From assembly GCF_023333595.1 (NCBI RefSeq), contig NZ_JAIQZM010000004.1, positions 96,417 through 160,416 on the forward strand: DNA of 64,000 nt. Direction: 5' to 3'. Below the pieces are notes generated by a model. It did not search any database. It had not been told where the DNA came from and was given only the letters and a program-made list of their open reading frames with translations. The position numbers were made by a program, and so were the translations under genes. Of the stretch, positions 54,629 to 63,960 are shown one piece after another; positions within the stretch are counted from its first letter, which is position 1, and the number at the start of each line of letters is the position of its first letter. The stretch comes from Argonema galeatum A003/A1 (GTDB taxonomy: Bacteria > Cyanobacteriota > Cyanobacteriia > Cyanobacteriales > Aerosakkonemataceae).

Positions 54629-56221
54629 TTAGTCTTGTAGGTTCAAGGATGAATTTCCTTCCAGTTTCGTGACAATCTGGGGCTTTATCTTCTCGAATTG
54701 GGCATTAAGCAGCTCTTTACTCATCTTAGGCGAGCCTACCGACATCAATGTCTGACTGGTCTTAACCCACTGTTGTAGCAATTGGCATTGGGAGGGGGCT
54801 ATCCTAACACTCATGGCGTGCATACAATTTTTATGTTCCTCCAAAGCAAATAACAACACCCAGTAGCGACCTTTTTCCCCTAACAGTTTTGTCATCTCTT
54901 CGCCTTGGGCGGTTTTCATATCCAAGTAGCAGCGAAGCCACTTTGGGCCTGCTTCGCGAGTGTAAAGCGCTGTAATCCACATCAGCATGGGATGGGGAGA
55001 CATTAAAAATAAGAATTGATTGTAGCGTTTGCAAACATGACGCTTCTGAATATCTTCTTTTTTTAACATCACCCATAGAGTGGCCAAAGTTTCCAGGCTA
55101 GCGGATAAGGAATGAGCAAACACAATTTGGGCTAGAGGTTTGTTGCTCGGCCAGGTTTGTTGTCGAACGAGACTCTCGATTTCATCAAGCGAGGGGGGAT
55201 GCTGGGATTTTGATGGGGTTGCTACCGGCTGGAGTTTTGATGGGATTGCTAGGGCATGGGGTTTTGATTCCGTTGCTAAGGGCGCGTTAACCGGGGTTGG
55301 TTCAATGCGCTCACCGAGTTGCCTACCCGTATGGAAGCGTTGTTCTAAAGGTTCCAACGCTTTGAGGATTTCACCGACATCGTTGGGGCGGGAGCCCGGT
55401 TCCTTTGCCAAGCAGCTCATCACCAAATTTTCCAACGCCTTTGGCACTTTTAAATTTGGGTTAACTGACTCAAAAGAGCGCGGTTGCTGGAAGTGATGGA
55501 CTTTGTACCAACCCCCAAACGAGTGAGTTTCGGCCTGTAGAGGCATCTTACCCGTGAGCATTTCAAACATCAGCACGCCCAGACTGTAAATGTCCGAACG
55601 ATTGTCAAGTTCCTTTCCTTCCATTTGTTCTGGAGAGGAATAAGCCAAAGTGCCCAAATAATAGCTCGTTTGATCGCTGTCTGCCTGACGCAGTTTAGCA
55701 ATCCCAAAGTCAAGAACCTTAGCCAACTGTCCAAGACTGGCGTCTTGAATTACCAAAATATTGCTGGGTTTGATGTCTCGGTGGATAATGGGGCAGATTT
55801 CGCCGTCTACAGGGATACCTTGGTGGGCGCACTCCAATCCCAAAGAGATTTGGCGTGCCAGAGCCAAAAACTTAGGTAAAGTAATAGCGCGGGAGCGAAT
55901 AACTTCGCTAAGGCTCTCTCCCTGGAGGTATTCCATGACGTAGAAGGGGGTTTTATTCTCGTCTACGCCATAATCCATCACTCTGACAATGTGGAGACTT
56001 TTTTGGCCTAACAAAGCACAGGTTTTGGCTTCTCGCTCAAAGCGCTCTTGCAACCGCAACTTCGGATTTTGAATCGTGAGAGAAAGAAACTTAACGGCGA
56101 CGGGTACGCCTCCCAGTAAAACATCATTGGCGCGATAAACCCGACCCATAGCCCCGGTTCCCACCAACTCCACAAGCTGATAGCGATTGTCAAGTAAGCG
56201 ACCAATGTTCGGATCTGTCAT
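54629..56221 (-). CDS. Ser/Thr protein kinase
   Basis: The kinase domain (about 10-275) has LVGTGAMGRVYRANDVLLGG, VAVKFL, CPIIHRDIKPSNILVI and VLDFGIAKLRQ, all expected for activity. After a linker with repeated SKLQPVATPSK-like segments, residues 345-520 form a helical region (KPLAQIVFAHSLSASLETLA and WVMLKKEDIQKRHVCKRYNQ) that I do not recognise. No transmembrane segment is evident, so it should be cytosolic. It is monocistronic. The target is unknown. Confidence 0.94.
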   Translation of the reverse strand: MTDPNIGRLLDNRYQLVELVGTGAMGRVYRANDVLLGGVPVAVKFLSLTIQNPKLRLQERFEREAKTCALLGQKSLHIVRVMDYGVDENKTPFYVMEYLQGESLSEVIRSRAITLPKFLALARQISLGLECAHQGIPVDGEICPIIHRDIKPSNILVIQDASLGQLAKVLDFGIAKLRQADSDQTSYYLGTLAYSSPEQMEGKELDNRSDIYSLGVLMFEMLTGKMPLQAETHSFGGWYKVHHFQQPRSFESVNPNLKVPKALENLVMSCLAKEPGSRPNDVGEILKALEPLEQRFHTGRQLGERIEPTPVNAPLATESKPHALAIPSKLQPVATPSKSQHPPSLDEIESLVRQQTWPSNKPLAQIVFAHSLSASLETLATLWVMLKKEDIQKRHVCKRYNQFLFLMSPHPMLMWITALYTREAGPKWLRCYLDMKTAQGEEMTKLLGEKGRYWVLLFALEEHKNCMHAMSVRIAPSQCQLLQQWVKTSQTLMSVGSPKMSKELLNAQFEKIKPQIVTKLEGNSSLNLQD

Positions 56222-56600
56222 TGCGATCGAGCTCCACCTACAGAAGGAGCGTTAAAGTAATATATCTGCCGGTAAGTTGTCTCACAACCGGGTTGTCAGG
56301 GGGGTTTATGCAGAATTTTGATTATGCCAGCGCATTCTAGTTAAACCCGCCCTAACCCTGAGATGGAAAAAAGGGCGTGAATCATTGCCCCTCCGCAAGA
56401 TGCGAAACTGTACTGGCAAATGATGCAATCCCTGTTTTTGGGACACCCTAACAGAGCCTGTGAGGGGCCTCAACCTCCTTCCCAATAACTAAGCTTTGCC
56501 GATAAAGTTTAAGGGTGGAACTAAAATCTAACTCCACTCTGTCTGGTAAACTTTACGGCTTAGCGTCGAACTCAGTTGAACTAACAACACGATCTACTAT
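56222..56600. other. Intergenic region
   Basis: This 379-base stretch between two minus-strand genes should hold the promoter of the kinase gene at 54629 near its left side and the end of the 56601 gene at its right. I find no open frame, strong hairpin or known repeat. Confidence 0.5.
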
Positions 56601-57059
56601 TCAAGGATAATTCGATTCTGGCTGACGCTCCAACGTTGCTTCCATTGTGCTGGTCAAATAATGGCCTGCCAGAATGCTGCTGGAAATATAGTATTGGTTT
56701 TCAGTTACCCGATGGAGTGTTTCAAAGCCACTGCGGCGCTGACGATCGCCCAGCACCCAGTAGCGCTGCACGATTGATTCTTGGGCAATCCAGCCTTCTC
56801 CTTCAACTCGTCCCAGCAGACTGTGTTGCAGTACAAAAGTATACTGACGTTCGCCACCATCCAGACGCCCTCGATATTGGAGGGCAATTTCTTCGCGATC
56901 GCTGTCTGGAAATACCAGCTTTGTCACCATTGTGAACCAGTTGTCGCGACCCCACGCTACCAGGATTAGCCCTTTGACATTAACGGGCATACCGTTGCGC
57001 TCAAGCCAATTTCCCTGTAGCCTCCAGCGCCCAGCCTCAATTAAAAAGGTGTGAGACAC
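56601..57059 (-). CDS. Hypothetical protein, probably beta-rich
   Basis: I do not recognise the 152 residues. They begin MSHTFLIEAGRWRLQGNWLE and continue with alternating hydrophobic strands (GLILVAWGRDNWFTMVTKLV, IALQYRGRLDGGERQYTFVL). This suggests a small barrel, perhaps lipocalin- or CpcS/CpcT-like, but bilin-lyase residues cannot be assigned. It follows anmK by 50 bases on the same strand, so cotranscription is likely. There is no signal peptide. Confidence 0.7.
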   Translation of the reverse strand: MSHTFLIEAGRWRLQGNWLERNGMPVNVKGLILVAWGRDNWFTMVTKLVFPDSDREEIALQYRGRLDGGERQYTFVLQHSLLGRVEGEGWIAQESIVQRYWVLGDRQRRSGFETLHRVTENQYYISSSILAGHYLTSTMEATLERQPESNYP

Positions 57060-57109
57060 GCCTCTATTCCTTGCCTTGATTGCTCACTGCGCGATCGCAA
57101 GACTCTATG

Positions 57110-58348
57110 CTAACACGCAGTGGTTCCAGTCACTTGGTGGATATCCCCCAGAAGTACGTCTTTTTGGGCACCAGTTACTTGCATCAGATTACCAGGTATG
57201 CCTATATGCCGCCAGTAAGCTAAAACTGCAAAGGCGATCGCTTCCTTATACTCCGCATCCAACCCGACTTCATCAGTTGTCAGTACCGGGATTGGGGATT
57301 GGGAAAATTGCCTATAACCCATACCCGATGTTTCATGCTCATCTGCTGAGAAATAAGCTTGCAATCGTTGTTTTAAGTATAGGTTGCGACTGCCCCCACC
57401 GCACAACAACACCATGTCGGGCAGATTGGGCAAGAAACTGCTGTAGCTGCGAACGATCGAAGCAACCGTAAGTTCGGTAAGCGTTGCCAGCAGGTCCGCC
57501 GAACTAAGCTGGTAGTTCTCGGCATCTGCCATACAGGCTTTAAAGAAGTCTGCTCCGAATAGTTCTCGACCTGTAGATTTGGGAGGCGGCAGCTCGAAGA
57601 AGTTATGCTGGAGCCATTTCTCCACTAGGGGTATACAGGGAGCGCCAGTGGCAGCCCAAGTGCCATCTTTGTCGTAGGTTTTGCTGCCACTCGTTAAATG
57701 CTGTACCGCCAGATCCAAGAGGGCATTTCCGGGGCCGGTATCCCAACCGCGCACGCTTTCGAGCCAGTTGCCCTGACGAGCTGGTAAATAAGTGACGTTG
57801 CCGATCCCACCAATATTTTGAACGCAGCGATGTTCGGTGGGGTGACTCAGAAGAAAGGCATCTATACGCGATACCAGAGGCGCACCTTGACCTCCGACAG
57901 CAATATCCGCTACCCGAAAGTTGCTCACTGTACTAATGCCTGTTAATTGGGCAATGACCTCGCCTCGTCCTAACTGAAGGCTGTATCCCAGTTTGGATTT
58001 TGGATTTTGGTTTTCTTTTAATCCAAAATCGTCTTTGGGTGGGCGGTGGTAAACTGTTTGCCCGTGGGAGCCTATCAGCTGGGCTGGGGTACTAGAGGCT
58101 TGAATAGCTAAGGCAGCTTGGGCGAAGGAAAGTGCGATCGCATCATCTAATTCCGCTAACTCTGCCATTGAAAGAGCTGCCCCAGCGCAGACGGCTAAAA
58201 TTTTTTCTCTGAGGGTAGCTGGGTAGGGGTAGGTTGCCCCAGCAATAAGCTCGGCTTTTAGATCGACATCTTTACCGGAAATTTCTACTAAAGCGGCGTC
58301 GATGCCATCCACTGACGTGCCGCTGATTAAACCAATTACACGAACCAT
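57110..58348 (-). CDS. anmK: Anhydro-N-acetylmuramic acid kinase (AnmK)
   Basis: It phosphorylates and opens 1,6-anhydro-MurNAc from peptidoglycan turnover to give MurNAc-6-phosphate. Family motifs are [20 protein letters not shown] at the start, [40 protein letters not shown] and [14 protein letters not shown], with an ASKHA-type ATPase fold. The 412 residues are longer than the common 370. About 16 extra residues at 104-119 ([15 protein letters not shown]) are read from a TTTTGGA heptamer repeat, and the C-terminal tail ([20 protein letters not shown]) is also unusual. Confidence 0.94.
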   Translation of the reverse strand: MVRVIGLISGTSVDGIDAALVEISGKDVDLKAELIAGATYPYPATLREKILAVCAGAALSMAELAELDDAIALSFAQAALAIQASSTPAQLIGSHGQTVYHRPPKDDFGLKENQNPKSKLGYSLQLGRGEVIAQLTGISTVSNFRVADIAVGGQGAPLVSRIDAFLLSHPTEHRCVQNIGGIGNVTYLPARQGNWLESVRGWDTGPGNALLDLAVQHLTSGSKTYDKDGTWAATGAPCIPLVEKWLQHNFFELPPPKSTGRELFGADFFKACMADAENYQLSSADLLATLTELTVASIVRSYSSFLPNLPDMVLLCGGGSRNLYLKQRLQAYFSADEHETSGMGYRQFSQSPIPVLTTDEVGLDAEYKEAIAFAVLAYWRHIGIPGNLMQVTGAQKDVLLGDIHQVTGTTAC

Positions 58349-58491
58349 TCGATTTTAGATTTTAGATTTTAGAATTTAGATTTTAAATTATACTTTGCGC
58401 GGCCTGCGAGCGGACATTTTGGCTCGACCGTCTTCATGGCGGACGTAAAATGTAGCAAAGAAAACACCAATCTCTAGCAAACAAAAAACTA

Positions 58492-58809
58492 ATGACTACG
58501 AACCAAGACCAACCACAAGAAATCGCTGCACGACTTTCTAACATTGATGAGCAGCTAGAACAGATAGCCGATGATCTCGATCTAATTCGCACGATCCAAA
58601 ATGCCAACCGCAGGGAAATACGGGCTTTGTCACAGACCACTGCACGATTAGAGCGAACCGTTACCCAGTTAGCCAGCATTGCACGCGACCACCAGATGGC
58701 TCTACGGATAATAGAGCGAGATCGCGAGGTGTTTCAGGCTGAAATTCGGCGCATCTGGGAATATTTACTCAGACAGGGCGGTAACGGCAACGCGCCGCCC
58801 AACAGTTGA
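58492..58809 (+). CDS. Small coiled-coil hypothetical protein
   Basis: The 105 residues (MTTNQDQPQEIAARLSNIDE onward) form an almost continuous predicted coiled coil with heptad hydrophobics (IDEQLEQIADDLDLI, LEQTTARLERTVTQLASIA-like spacing) and a short glycine- and proline-rich end. There is no membrane segment. It is divergent from anmK and convergent with the short kdpD. Many filamentous cyanobacteria carry similar short coiled-coil proteins; no function is known to me. Confidence 0.65.
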   Translation: MTTNQDQPQEIAARLSNIDEQLEQIADDLDLIRTIQNANRREIRALSQTTARLERTVTQLASIARDHQMALRIIERDREVFQAEIRRIWEYLLRQGGNGNAPPNS

Positions 58810-58844
58810 GGAGCGCCACGATGTTACCAATTGTCAATCTAAAA

Positions 58845-59999
58845 TTATTTAGAGTTTGACTTTTCAGTGGCAATGACGTGCAAATCCACGTCTTTGAGAT
58901 ATTGCACTAATTTCTGGACAAGGGAACCATGCCAGAATAACTCCCAACGAGATTTCTGGGATTGTCCGAGTACCACTTGAGTAATATGATACTTGCGGGC
59001 AGTTTCTGCGATCGTTTGGGCAACGTCAGTAGTGTTCAGTCGTAAAAACTCGCCCTCATATTGGCGGCAAATATGTTCGCACGTTTCAATATGTAGACTT
59101 TCTTGTTTGGTGAGGAAGCGTTCTGGATGTGCTACAAACAGCACGTAAAGGCGAGCGTGCAGCTGTGTGGCAATTCGAGCGCCTCGTCTGAGCAGTTGTA
59201 TTGAGTTAGGATAAGTCGATACGCAGACCAGAACGCGATCGCGGACATTGCAGAAGCGATCGTTTTTAGCCGAGTTTTCTGCATCCTCTTCAATATTGTC
59301 CGCTACTTCCCGTAGCGCTAACTCCCGTAGAGCGACTAGATTGCGACGTTGAAAGAAGTTTTCTAGAGATTGTTCTATTTTTTCAGGAGCATATATTTTA
59401 CCTTCTTGTAACCTTTCTTGCAAAGTTTCTGGCGTCACATCTACGACCACAACTTCGTCAGCTTCATCGAGAATGCGGTCTGGAATGCGCTCCCGCACTA
59501 CAACACCAGTAATTTTTACTACTATCTCGTTGAGACTGTCGATATGCTGAATGTTGACAGTCGAAAAGACATCAATGCCAGCTGCTAAGACCGCTTCAAC
59601 GTCTTCGTAACGCTTTTCTCGTAGCGAATCAGGTACATTAGTATGGGCGAGTTCATCGATGAGTACTAGCTGAGGCTGACGGGCGATAATAGCGTCTGTG
59701 TCCATCTCCTGTAAGGCGACGCCTTTGCGAACAATTTTTTGTTTGGGGATTACTTCAAATCCTCTAGCCTTTTGTGCTGTTTCTTCGCGACCGTGGGTTT
59801 CCAATAAACCGATGACAACATCAATCCCTTGTTCCTTGACTTGGCGAGCCTCTTCTAACATACGATAAGTTTTGCCGACACCGGGAGCCATCCCAATAAA
59901 GATTTTGTGTTTACCGCGACGGCGGAAATGCTCGTAAAGCTTATCCGGGTTGATACCCGGAATGTGGGAATCGTTTGTGATATCGCTGGAATGAATCAT
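58845..59999 (-). CDS. kdpD: Short KdpD (N-terminal sensor domain and USP domain only)
   Basis: The 384 residues contain the KdpD N-terminal domain with Walker A FIGMAPGVGKTYRMLEEAR and IGLLETHGREET, then a universal-stress-protein-like domain (DRVLVCVSTYPNSIQLLRRG). The transmembrane region and histidine kinase core of classical KdpD are absent and there is no kdpE. Such short KdpD proteins are known from Anabaena, where they belong to the kdp operon. The end at 58845 is clean, so this is a natural short form rather than a truncation. The gene is last in kdpB-kdpG-kdpC-kdpD. Confidence 0.92.
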   Translation of the reverse strand: MIHSSDITNDSHIPGINPDKLYEHFRRRGKHKIFIGMAPGVGKTYRMLEEARQVKEQGIDVVIGLLETHGREETAQKARGFEVIPKQKIVRKGVALQEMDTDAIIARQPQLVLIDELAHTNVPDSLREKRYEDVEAVLAAGIDVFSTVNIQHIDSLNEIVVKITGVVVRERIPDRILDEADEVVVVDVTPETLQERLQEGKIYAPEKIEQSLENFFQRRNLVALRELALREVADNIEEDAENSAKNDRFCNVRDRVLVCVSTYPNSIQLLRRGARIATQLHARLYVLFVAHPERFLTKQESLHIETCEHICRQYEGEFLRLNTTDVAQTIAETARKYHITQVVLGQSQKSRWELFWHGSLVQKLVQYLKDVDLHVIATEKSNSK

Positions 60000-60230
60000 A
60001 TAGCTAGGGACTAGGGGCTAGGGAAAGAAGGGTTTAAAATCCGCCAACGTTTCAGGAATTAATAATGTCTTAACCGCCCTGGCGATTGCTATATCTTGTC
60101 CGGTACCATCGTTAGTGTAAGATTGATATCCTCAAATTGTTTGTTTTCATCGGTGGTTAAATTTTTTACCACAGATGAAGAGAGATGAACACAGATAAAC
60201 ACAGATAAGAGTGGTATTTTTTTAGGAAAG
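60000..60230. repeat. kdp intergenic repeat module before kdpD
   Basis: From the kdpD start outward: TATAGCTAGGGACTAGGGGC, GGAATTAATAATGTCTTAAC with an imperfect ACCGCCCTGGCGATTGCTAT hairpin, and TTTTACCACAGATGAAGAGA with repeated ACAGATAAACACAGATAAG. The same three blocks, in the same order, precede kdpC; the first and last precede kdpB. Confidence 0.8.
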
Positions 60231-60277
60231 CGATGCCACAGTACATGATATTATTGGTCATTTGCTGAAATCTCAAA

Positions 60278-60952
60278 TTAGTCATTTGCCCCACTACCAG
60301 ATTGTAAAGTATCCAAAGCCAGATTTAGCTTGAGAACATTGACACCCGGTTCGCCGAAAATGCCCAGAAATCTATCATCTGTATATTTGGGAACGAGAAT
60401 CTCAACCTGGTTAGTAGGAAGCGATCGGGCCTGTGCCACTCGTGCAATTTGCGATCGGGCCGACTGCACGCTAATATGGGGGTCTAAGCTAGATCCAGAA
60501 GTATAAACCATATCCGCAGTTGGTTGGATATTTGCTTGTTTTAGTTTCGCTACATCGGTTTGAATACGTTTGAGCAAATCAGGATCTTCTGGTTTTCTAT
60601 TATCTTTAAGCAAAGCTTGCGTATTGCTGGGAGCAAGATTGCTAGCGCCAGATGTACCAGTTCTTTGAGCTATATTATCTGGATTTTTGGGATCGAACTC
60701 GGCAGCAGGAAAACTGCTGTAGTTAGTGGTGCTGGGACGACTCCAAAAATATCGGTCAGACGAAAAAGGTTGACCGATCAAAGCCGAACCGATCGCTTGT
60801 CCCTCAGCGTTTTTAATCAAGCTGCCATTTGCCTGATATGGAAAAACGATTTGACCCGCCAATACCATAACCAGAGGATAAATTATTCCGGTAAGGAGCC
60901 AGAAAACAAGCGTGACGCGAATTGCTTTTACAGTTTCTCGAAAGATAGACAT
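60278..60952 (-). CDS. kdpC: Potassium-transporting ATPase subunit C (KdpC)
   Basis: KdpC stabilises the KdpFABC complex and raises ATP affinity of KdpB. The 224 residues start with one transmembrane segment (VTLVFWLLTGIIYPLVMVLA) and continue with the periplasm-exposed part: SDRYFWSRPST, ASNLAPSN, SSLDPHISVQSARSQIARVA and VNVLKLNLALD. Length is slightly above the common 190-200 owing to an insert after DNRKPEDPDLL. All conserved motifs are present. Confidence 0.96.
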   Translation of the reverse strand: MSIFRETVKAIRVTLVFWLLTGIIYPLVMVLAGQIVFPYQANGSLIKNAEGQAIGSALIGQPFSSDRYFWSRPSTTNYSSFPAAEFDPKNPDNIAQRTGTSGASNLAPSNTQALLKDNRKPEDPDLLKRIQTDVAKLKQANIQPTADMVYTSGSSLDPHISVQSARSQIARVAQARSLPTNQVEILVPKYTDDRFLGIFGEPGVNVLKLNLALDTLQSGSGAND

Positions 60953-61150
60953 ATAGCTAGGGACTAGGGGAAGAAGGATCTAGAATCAAGGGTTTTAGGA
61001 ATTAAGAATGTCATAACCGCCTGGGCGGTTGCTATACATGAGCGAAATACTGAAATTCTCTGTTGTTATCGTTGGTTAATTTTTTACCGCAGATGAAGAC
61101 AGATGAACGCAGATGAACGCAGATATGAGAAGGAGAATTTTTAGGCACTG
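60953..61150. repeat. kdp intergenic repeat module before kdpC
   Basis: Outward from the kdpC start: ATAGCTAGGGACTAGGGGAA, TCTAGAATCAAGGGTTTTAG, GGAATTAAGAATGTCATAAC with a perfect ACCGCCTGGGCGGTTGCTAT hairpin, TCTGTTGTTATCGTTGGTTA, and TTTTACCGCAGATGAAGACA with tandem GATGAACGCA units. It is a close relative of the modules before kdpD and kdpB. Confidence 0.85.
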
Positions 61151-61196
61151 TGTCTTACCGTATTTGATATCAATTCTTCAATCTAAAATCCAAAAT

Positions 61197-61466
61197 TTAG
61201 AAGCGTTCGGGCTGGAAAATCACAACAAAAACGTAAATCGAAAGACCCAGAGTTACCAAACCCAGCATACCAAGAGCCCAGGCAGAACGGCGATCGATCT
61301 CTGTACCCGCTGCCGCATAAACAGCCGGAGCAATTACCAGATTCAAACACATTAGCAAAAACAACTGAATTGGCAAAGGTCGCCTGCGCCATTGCGCTTT
61401 TAGTAACTCAACGCCTTCCTTAAAATCTCTGGGTAAAAAGCCATCAAACAAATCAATTCGCTTCAT
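61197..61466 (-). CDS. kdpG: KdpG/KdpF-like small Kdp subunit
   Basis: The 89 residues have a basic N-terminal part (RIDLFDGFLPRDFKEGVELL), one hydrophobic helix (IQLFLLMCLNLVIAPAVYAA) and a second one ending LGLSIYVFVVIFQPERF. The last helix resembles KdpF, the small stabilising subunit of KdpFABC. Its place between kdpB and kdpC matches kdpG of Anabaena, a cyanobacterial addition to the operon. I infer that it replaces KdpF in the complex. Confidence 0.85.
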   Translation of the reverse strand: MKRIDLFDGFLPRDFKEGVELLKAQWRRRPLPIQLFLLMCLNLVIAPAVYAAAGTEIDRRSAWALGMLGLVTLGLSIYVFVVIFQPERF

Positions 61467-61506
61467 AATTTTTTCTTCTTCCTTCGCGTACTAAAACTGC
61501 CGGTTT

Positions 61507-61684
61507 AGAAACCCGGTTTCTCCAAGAAACCGGGTTTCTAGGTGTACCTACTACTTTAAGCTTTGTAGGTTGGGTTGAGGCACGAAACTAGGGCAAATGC
61601 GTTGGGTTTCGCTGCACTCAACCCAACCTACAAAAAAATGGCTGCCGGTTTAGAAACCCGGTTTCTTGGAGAAACCGGGTTTCT
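61507..61684. repeat. Hairpin repeats between kdpB and kdpG
   Basis: Two AGAAACCCGGTTTCT/AGAAACCGGGTTTCT hairpins at 61507-61539 and 61652-61684 flank a TTTGTAGGTTGGGTTGAG inverted repeat with 18-bp arms (61562-61579 and 61617-61634). All three lie inside the kdp operon, directly after the kdpB stop, and could alter transcript end formation or stability. Confidence 0.9.
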
Positions 61685-61697
61685 GGGTGCAACTACT

Positions 61698-63782
61698 TTA
61701 AGCCAAACCAACAGATGCAATCAGGACATCGATAACCTTAATGGCAATAAACGGAGCAATCACACCTCCCAATCCATAAATTAAGATATTGCGCTGCAAA
61801 AGCTGATTAGCTGTCAGCGGCCTAAACTTAACACCAGTCAGCGCGATCGGAATAAGAGCCGGAATAATCAAAGCATTGTAAATCAGCGCCGACAAAACCG
61901 CAGACTTAGTACTCGCCAAACCCATAATATTGAGACTTTGAATACCCGCAGAAGCAAAGATTACCGGGATAATGGCGAAGTATTTAGCAATATCATTAGC
62001 AACCGAAAACGTAGTCAAAGCACCGCGAGTAATTAACAATTGTTTGCCGATTGTCACCAAATCAATTAACTTAGTCGGATCGGAATCCAAATCCACCATA
62101 TTCGCCGCTTCTTTTGCCGCTTGGGTGCCAGAGTTCATCGCTACCCCCACATTTGCTTGCGCCAAAGCTGGGGCGTCATTGGTGCCATCGCCAGTCATGG
62201 CCACCAGTTTGCCTTCCGCCTGTTCGCGTTGGATGACGGCGATTTTGTCTTCCGGTGTCGCTTCGGCGATAAAGTCGTCTACGCCTGCTTCTTGGGCGAT
62301 CACAGATGCGGTAATGCGGTTGTCGCCGGTTAGCATAACGGTACGGACACCCATGCGTCGCAGTTGGTCGAAGCGATCGCGAATTCCCGGTTTGATAATA
62401 TCTTTGAGATAGATGATGCCGTAGATATCATTATCTTGGCAAACCGCTAGAGGAGTTCCCCCCAGTCGCGAAACTCGTTCGTAAGCTTCTTCTAAGTCGG
62501 GTGCTAATTGTCCGCCGCGAGAACGAACAAAACCTTTAACAGAGTCTACAGCTCCTTTTCTCACCTCGCCGCCATCGGGTAAGTTTGTTCCACTCATGCG
62601 AGTTTTGGCAGAAAACTCGATTCCTTCTGCTTTGGTGCGATCGAAATCCACCGCCGCGCCTAACTTCTCAGCTAAGCGGACGATCGACTTGCCTTCCGGC
62701 GTCTCATCAAATACGCTTGCAGCTAAAGCAACTTGGGCAACTTCCTTCATAGGATGACCGTTTAACGGGATAAATTCCTCAGCTAAGCGGTTGCCCAGGG
62801 TGATGGTTCCTGTCTTATCTAATACCAGCGTGTTGATATCGCCGCAAGCTTCTACCGCCCGTCCCGAAGTCGCAACTACGTTAAATTGGGCAACTCGATC
62901 CATCCCGGCAATCCCAATGGCGCTCAACAAACCGCCAATTGTGGTAGGTATTAGGGCTACCAGCAGGGCAATCAAAATTGCTACGCTGACGGGACTGTTT
63001 ACATAGCTAGCGATGGTGGGGAGTGTAGCGACAACAATCAGAAATACTTGGGTGAGAACTGCCAGGAGTACGGTGAGGGCAATTTCATTGGGCGTTTTGC
63101 TGCGTTCTGCGCCTTCTACCAAGGCAATCATGCGATCGATAAACCCTTTTCCAGGATCGGCAGTAACTCGGATTGTGAGTTCGTCAGAGATAATTTTAGT
63201 GCCGCCAGTGACAGAACTTGCCATATCAGAACCGGGTTCTTTCAGTACTGGTGCCGATTCGCCCGTAATTGCCGATTCATCGACAGATGCTACACCGGCA
63301 ATTACTTCGCCGTCAACGGGGATGACATCACCGGAAACTACTTTCAGTAGATCGCCCCGACGCAGGGTAGTTGAACTTACTTCCTGTACTGAGCCATCGG
63401 GTAAGAGTTTTTTAGCGATCGTATCCGATTTAGTCGATCGTAGCGCATCAGCTTGCGCTTTACCCCGTCCTTCCGCCACCGCTTCCGCAAAGTTGGCAAA
63501 TACAACGGTGAAGAACAAAATTACCGCAATTAAACCGTTGAACAACCGCAAATTTTCACCTGGTACTGCGCCAAATAGGTATGGATCGATCGCTAGCAGT
63601 GCGGTGATAATAGTGCCAACCCAAACGATAAACATGACTGGGTTTTTTACCTGAACTCGCGGGTCAAGCTTCACAAAAGATTCCCGCACAGCTCTTTGGT
63701 AAAGCCCTTTTGTATCTACTTTCGGCGTATGTCTGCGCGAGTCTCGTCGTCCTTGGGGGGTGCGTCTGGGAGGATTTGTCAT
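61698..63782 (-). CDS. kdpB: Potassium-transporting P-type ATPase subunit B (KdpB)
   Basis: KdpB hydrolyses ATP to drive high-affinity K+ uptake through KdpA. The 694 residues show the P-type motifs: [15 protein letters not shown] (actuator loop), [11 protein letters not shown] with the phosphorylated Asp near residue 320, [10 protein letters not shown] (nucleotide domain), [11 protein letters not shown] and [20 protein letters not shown]. About seven membrane helices are present, and [14 protein letters not shown] carries the Asp and Lys of the Kdp-specific coupling. kdpA should lie upstream, beyond the right edge. Confidence 0.97.
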   Translation of the reverse strand: MTNPPRRTPQGRRDSRRHTPKVDTKGLYQRAVRESFVKLDPRVQVKNPVMFIVWVGTIITALLAIDPYLFGAVPGENLRLFNGLIAVILFFTVVFANFAEAVAEGRGKAQADALRSTKSDTIAKKLLPDGSVQEVSSTTLRRGDLLKVVSGDVIPVDGEVIAGVASVDESAITGESAPVLKEPGSDMASSVTGGTKIISDELTIRVTADPGKGFIDRMIALVEGAERSKTPNEIALTVLLAVLTQVFLIVVATLPTIASYVNSPVSVAILIALLVALIPTTIGGLLSAIGIAGMDRVAQFNVVATSGRAVEACGDINTLVLDKTGTITLGNRLAEEFIPLNGHPMKEVAQVALAASVFDETPEGKSIVRLAEKLGAAVDFDRTKAEGIEFSAKTRMSGTNLPDGGEVRKGAVDSVKGFVRSRGGQLAPDLEEAYERVSRLGGTPLAVCQDNDIYGIIYLKDIIKPGIRDRFDQLRRMGVRTVMLTGDNRITASVIAQEAGVDDFIAEATPEDKIAVIQREQAEGKLVAMTGDGTNDAPALAQANVGVAMNSGTQAAKEAANMVDLDSDPTKLIDLVTIGKQLLITRGALTTFSVANDIAKYFAIIPVIFASAGIQSLNIMGLASTKSAVLSALIYNALIIPALIPIALTGVKFRPLTANQLLQRNILIYGLGGVIAPFIAIKVIDVLIASVGLA

Positions 63783-63960
63783 ATAGCTAGGGGCTAGGGG
63801 CTAGGGGAAGAAGGGTCTAGAATCAAGGGTTTGGTGGAATTAAGAATCTCTTATCTGCGTTTATCTGCGTTCATCTGTCTACCCTACGGGAAGGCGAAGC
63901 GCCTACATCTGCGGTAAAAATTTAACCAACGATAACAACAGACAATTTAGGGAACATTTA
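63783..63960. repeat. kdp intergenic repeat module before kdpB
   Basis: ATAGCTAGGGGCTAGGGGCT and TCTAGAATCAAGGGTTTGGT match the other kdp modules in the same direction, but the CTTATCTGCGTTTATCTGCG block lies in reverse orientation. That block is split by TACCCTACGGGAAGGCGAAG plus CGCCTAC, a separate small palindromic repeat inserted between ATCTGT and ATCTGCGG. I see no kdpA end in the last 40 bases. Confidence 0.8.

Noticed and set aside
61575..61784. 69-residue open frame opposite the kdpB end
   Set aside because: It consists of repeat hairpins and the antisense of kdpB.
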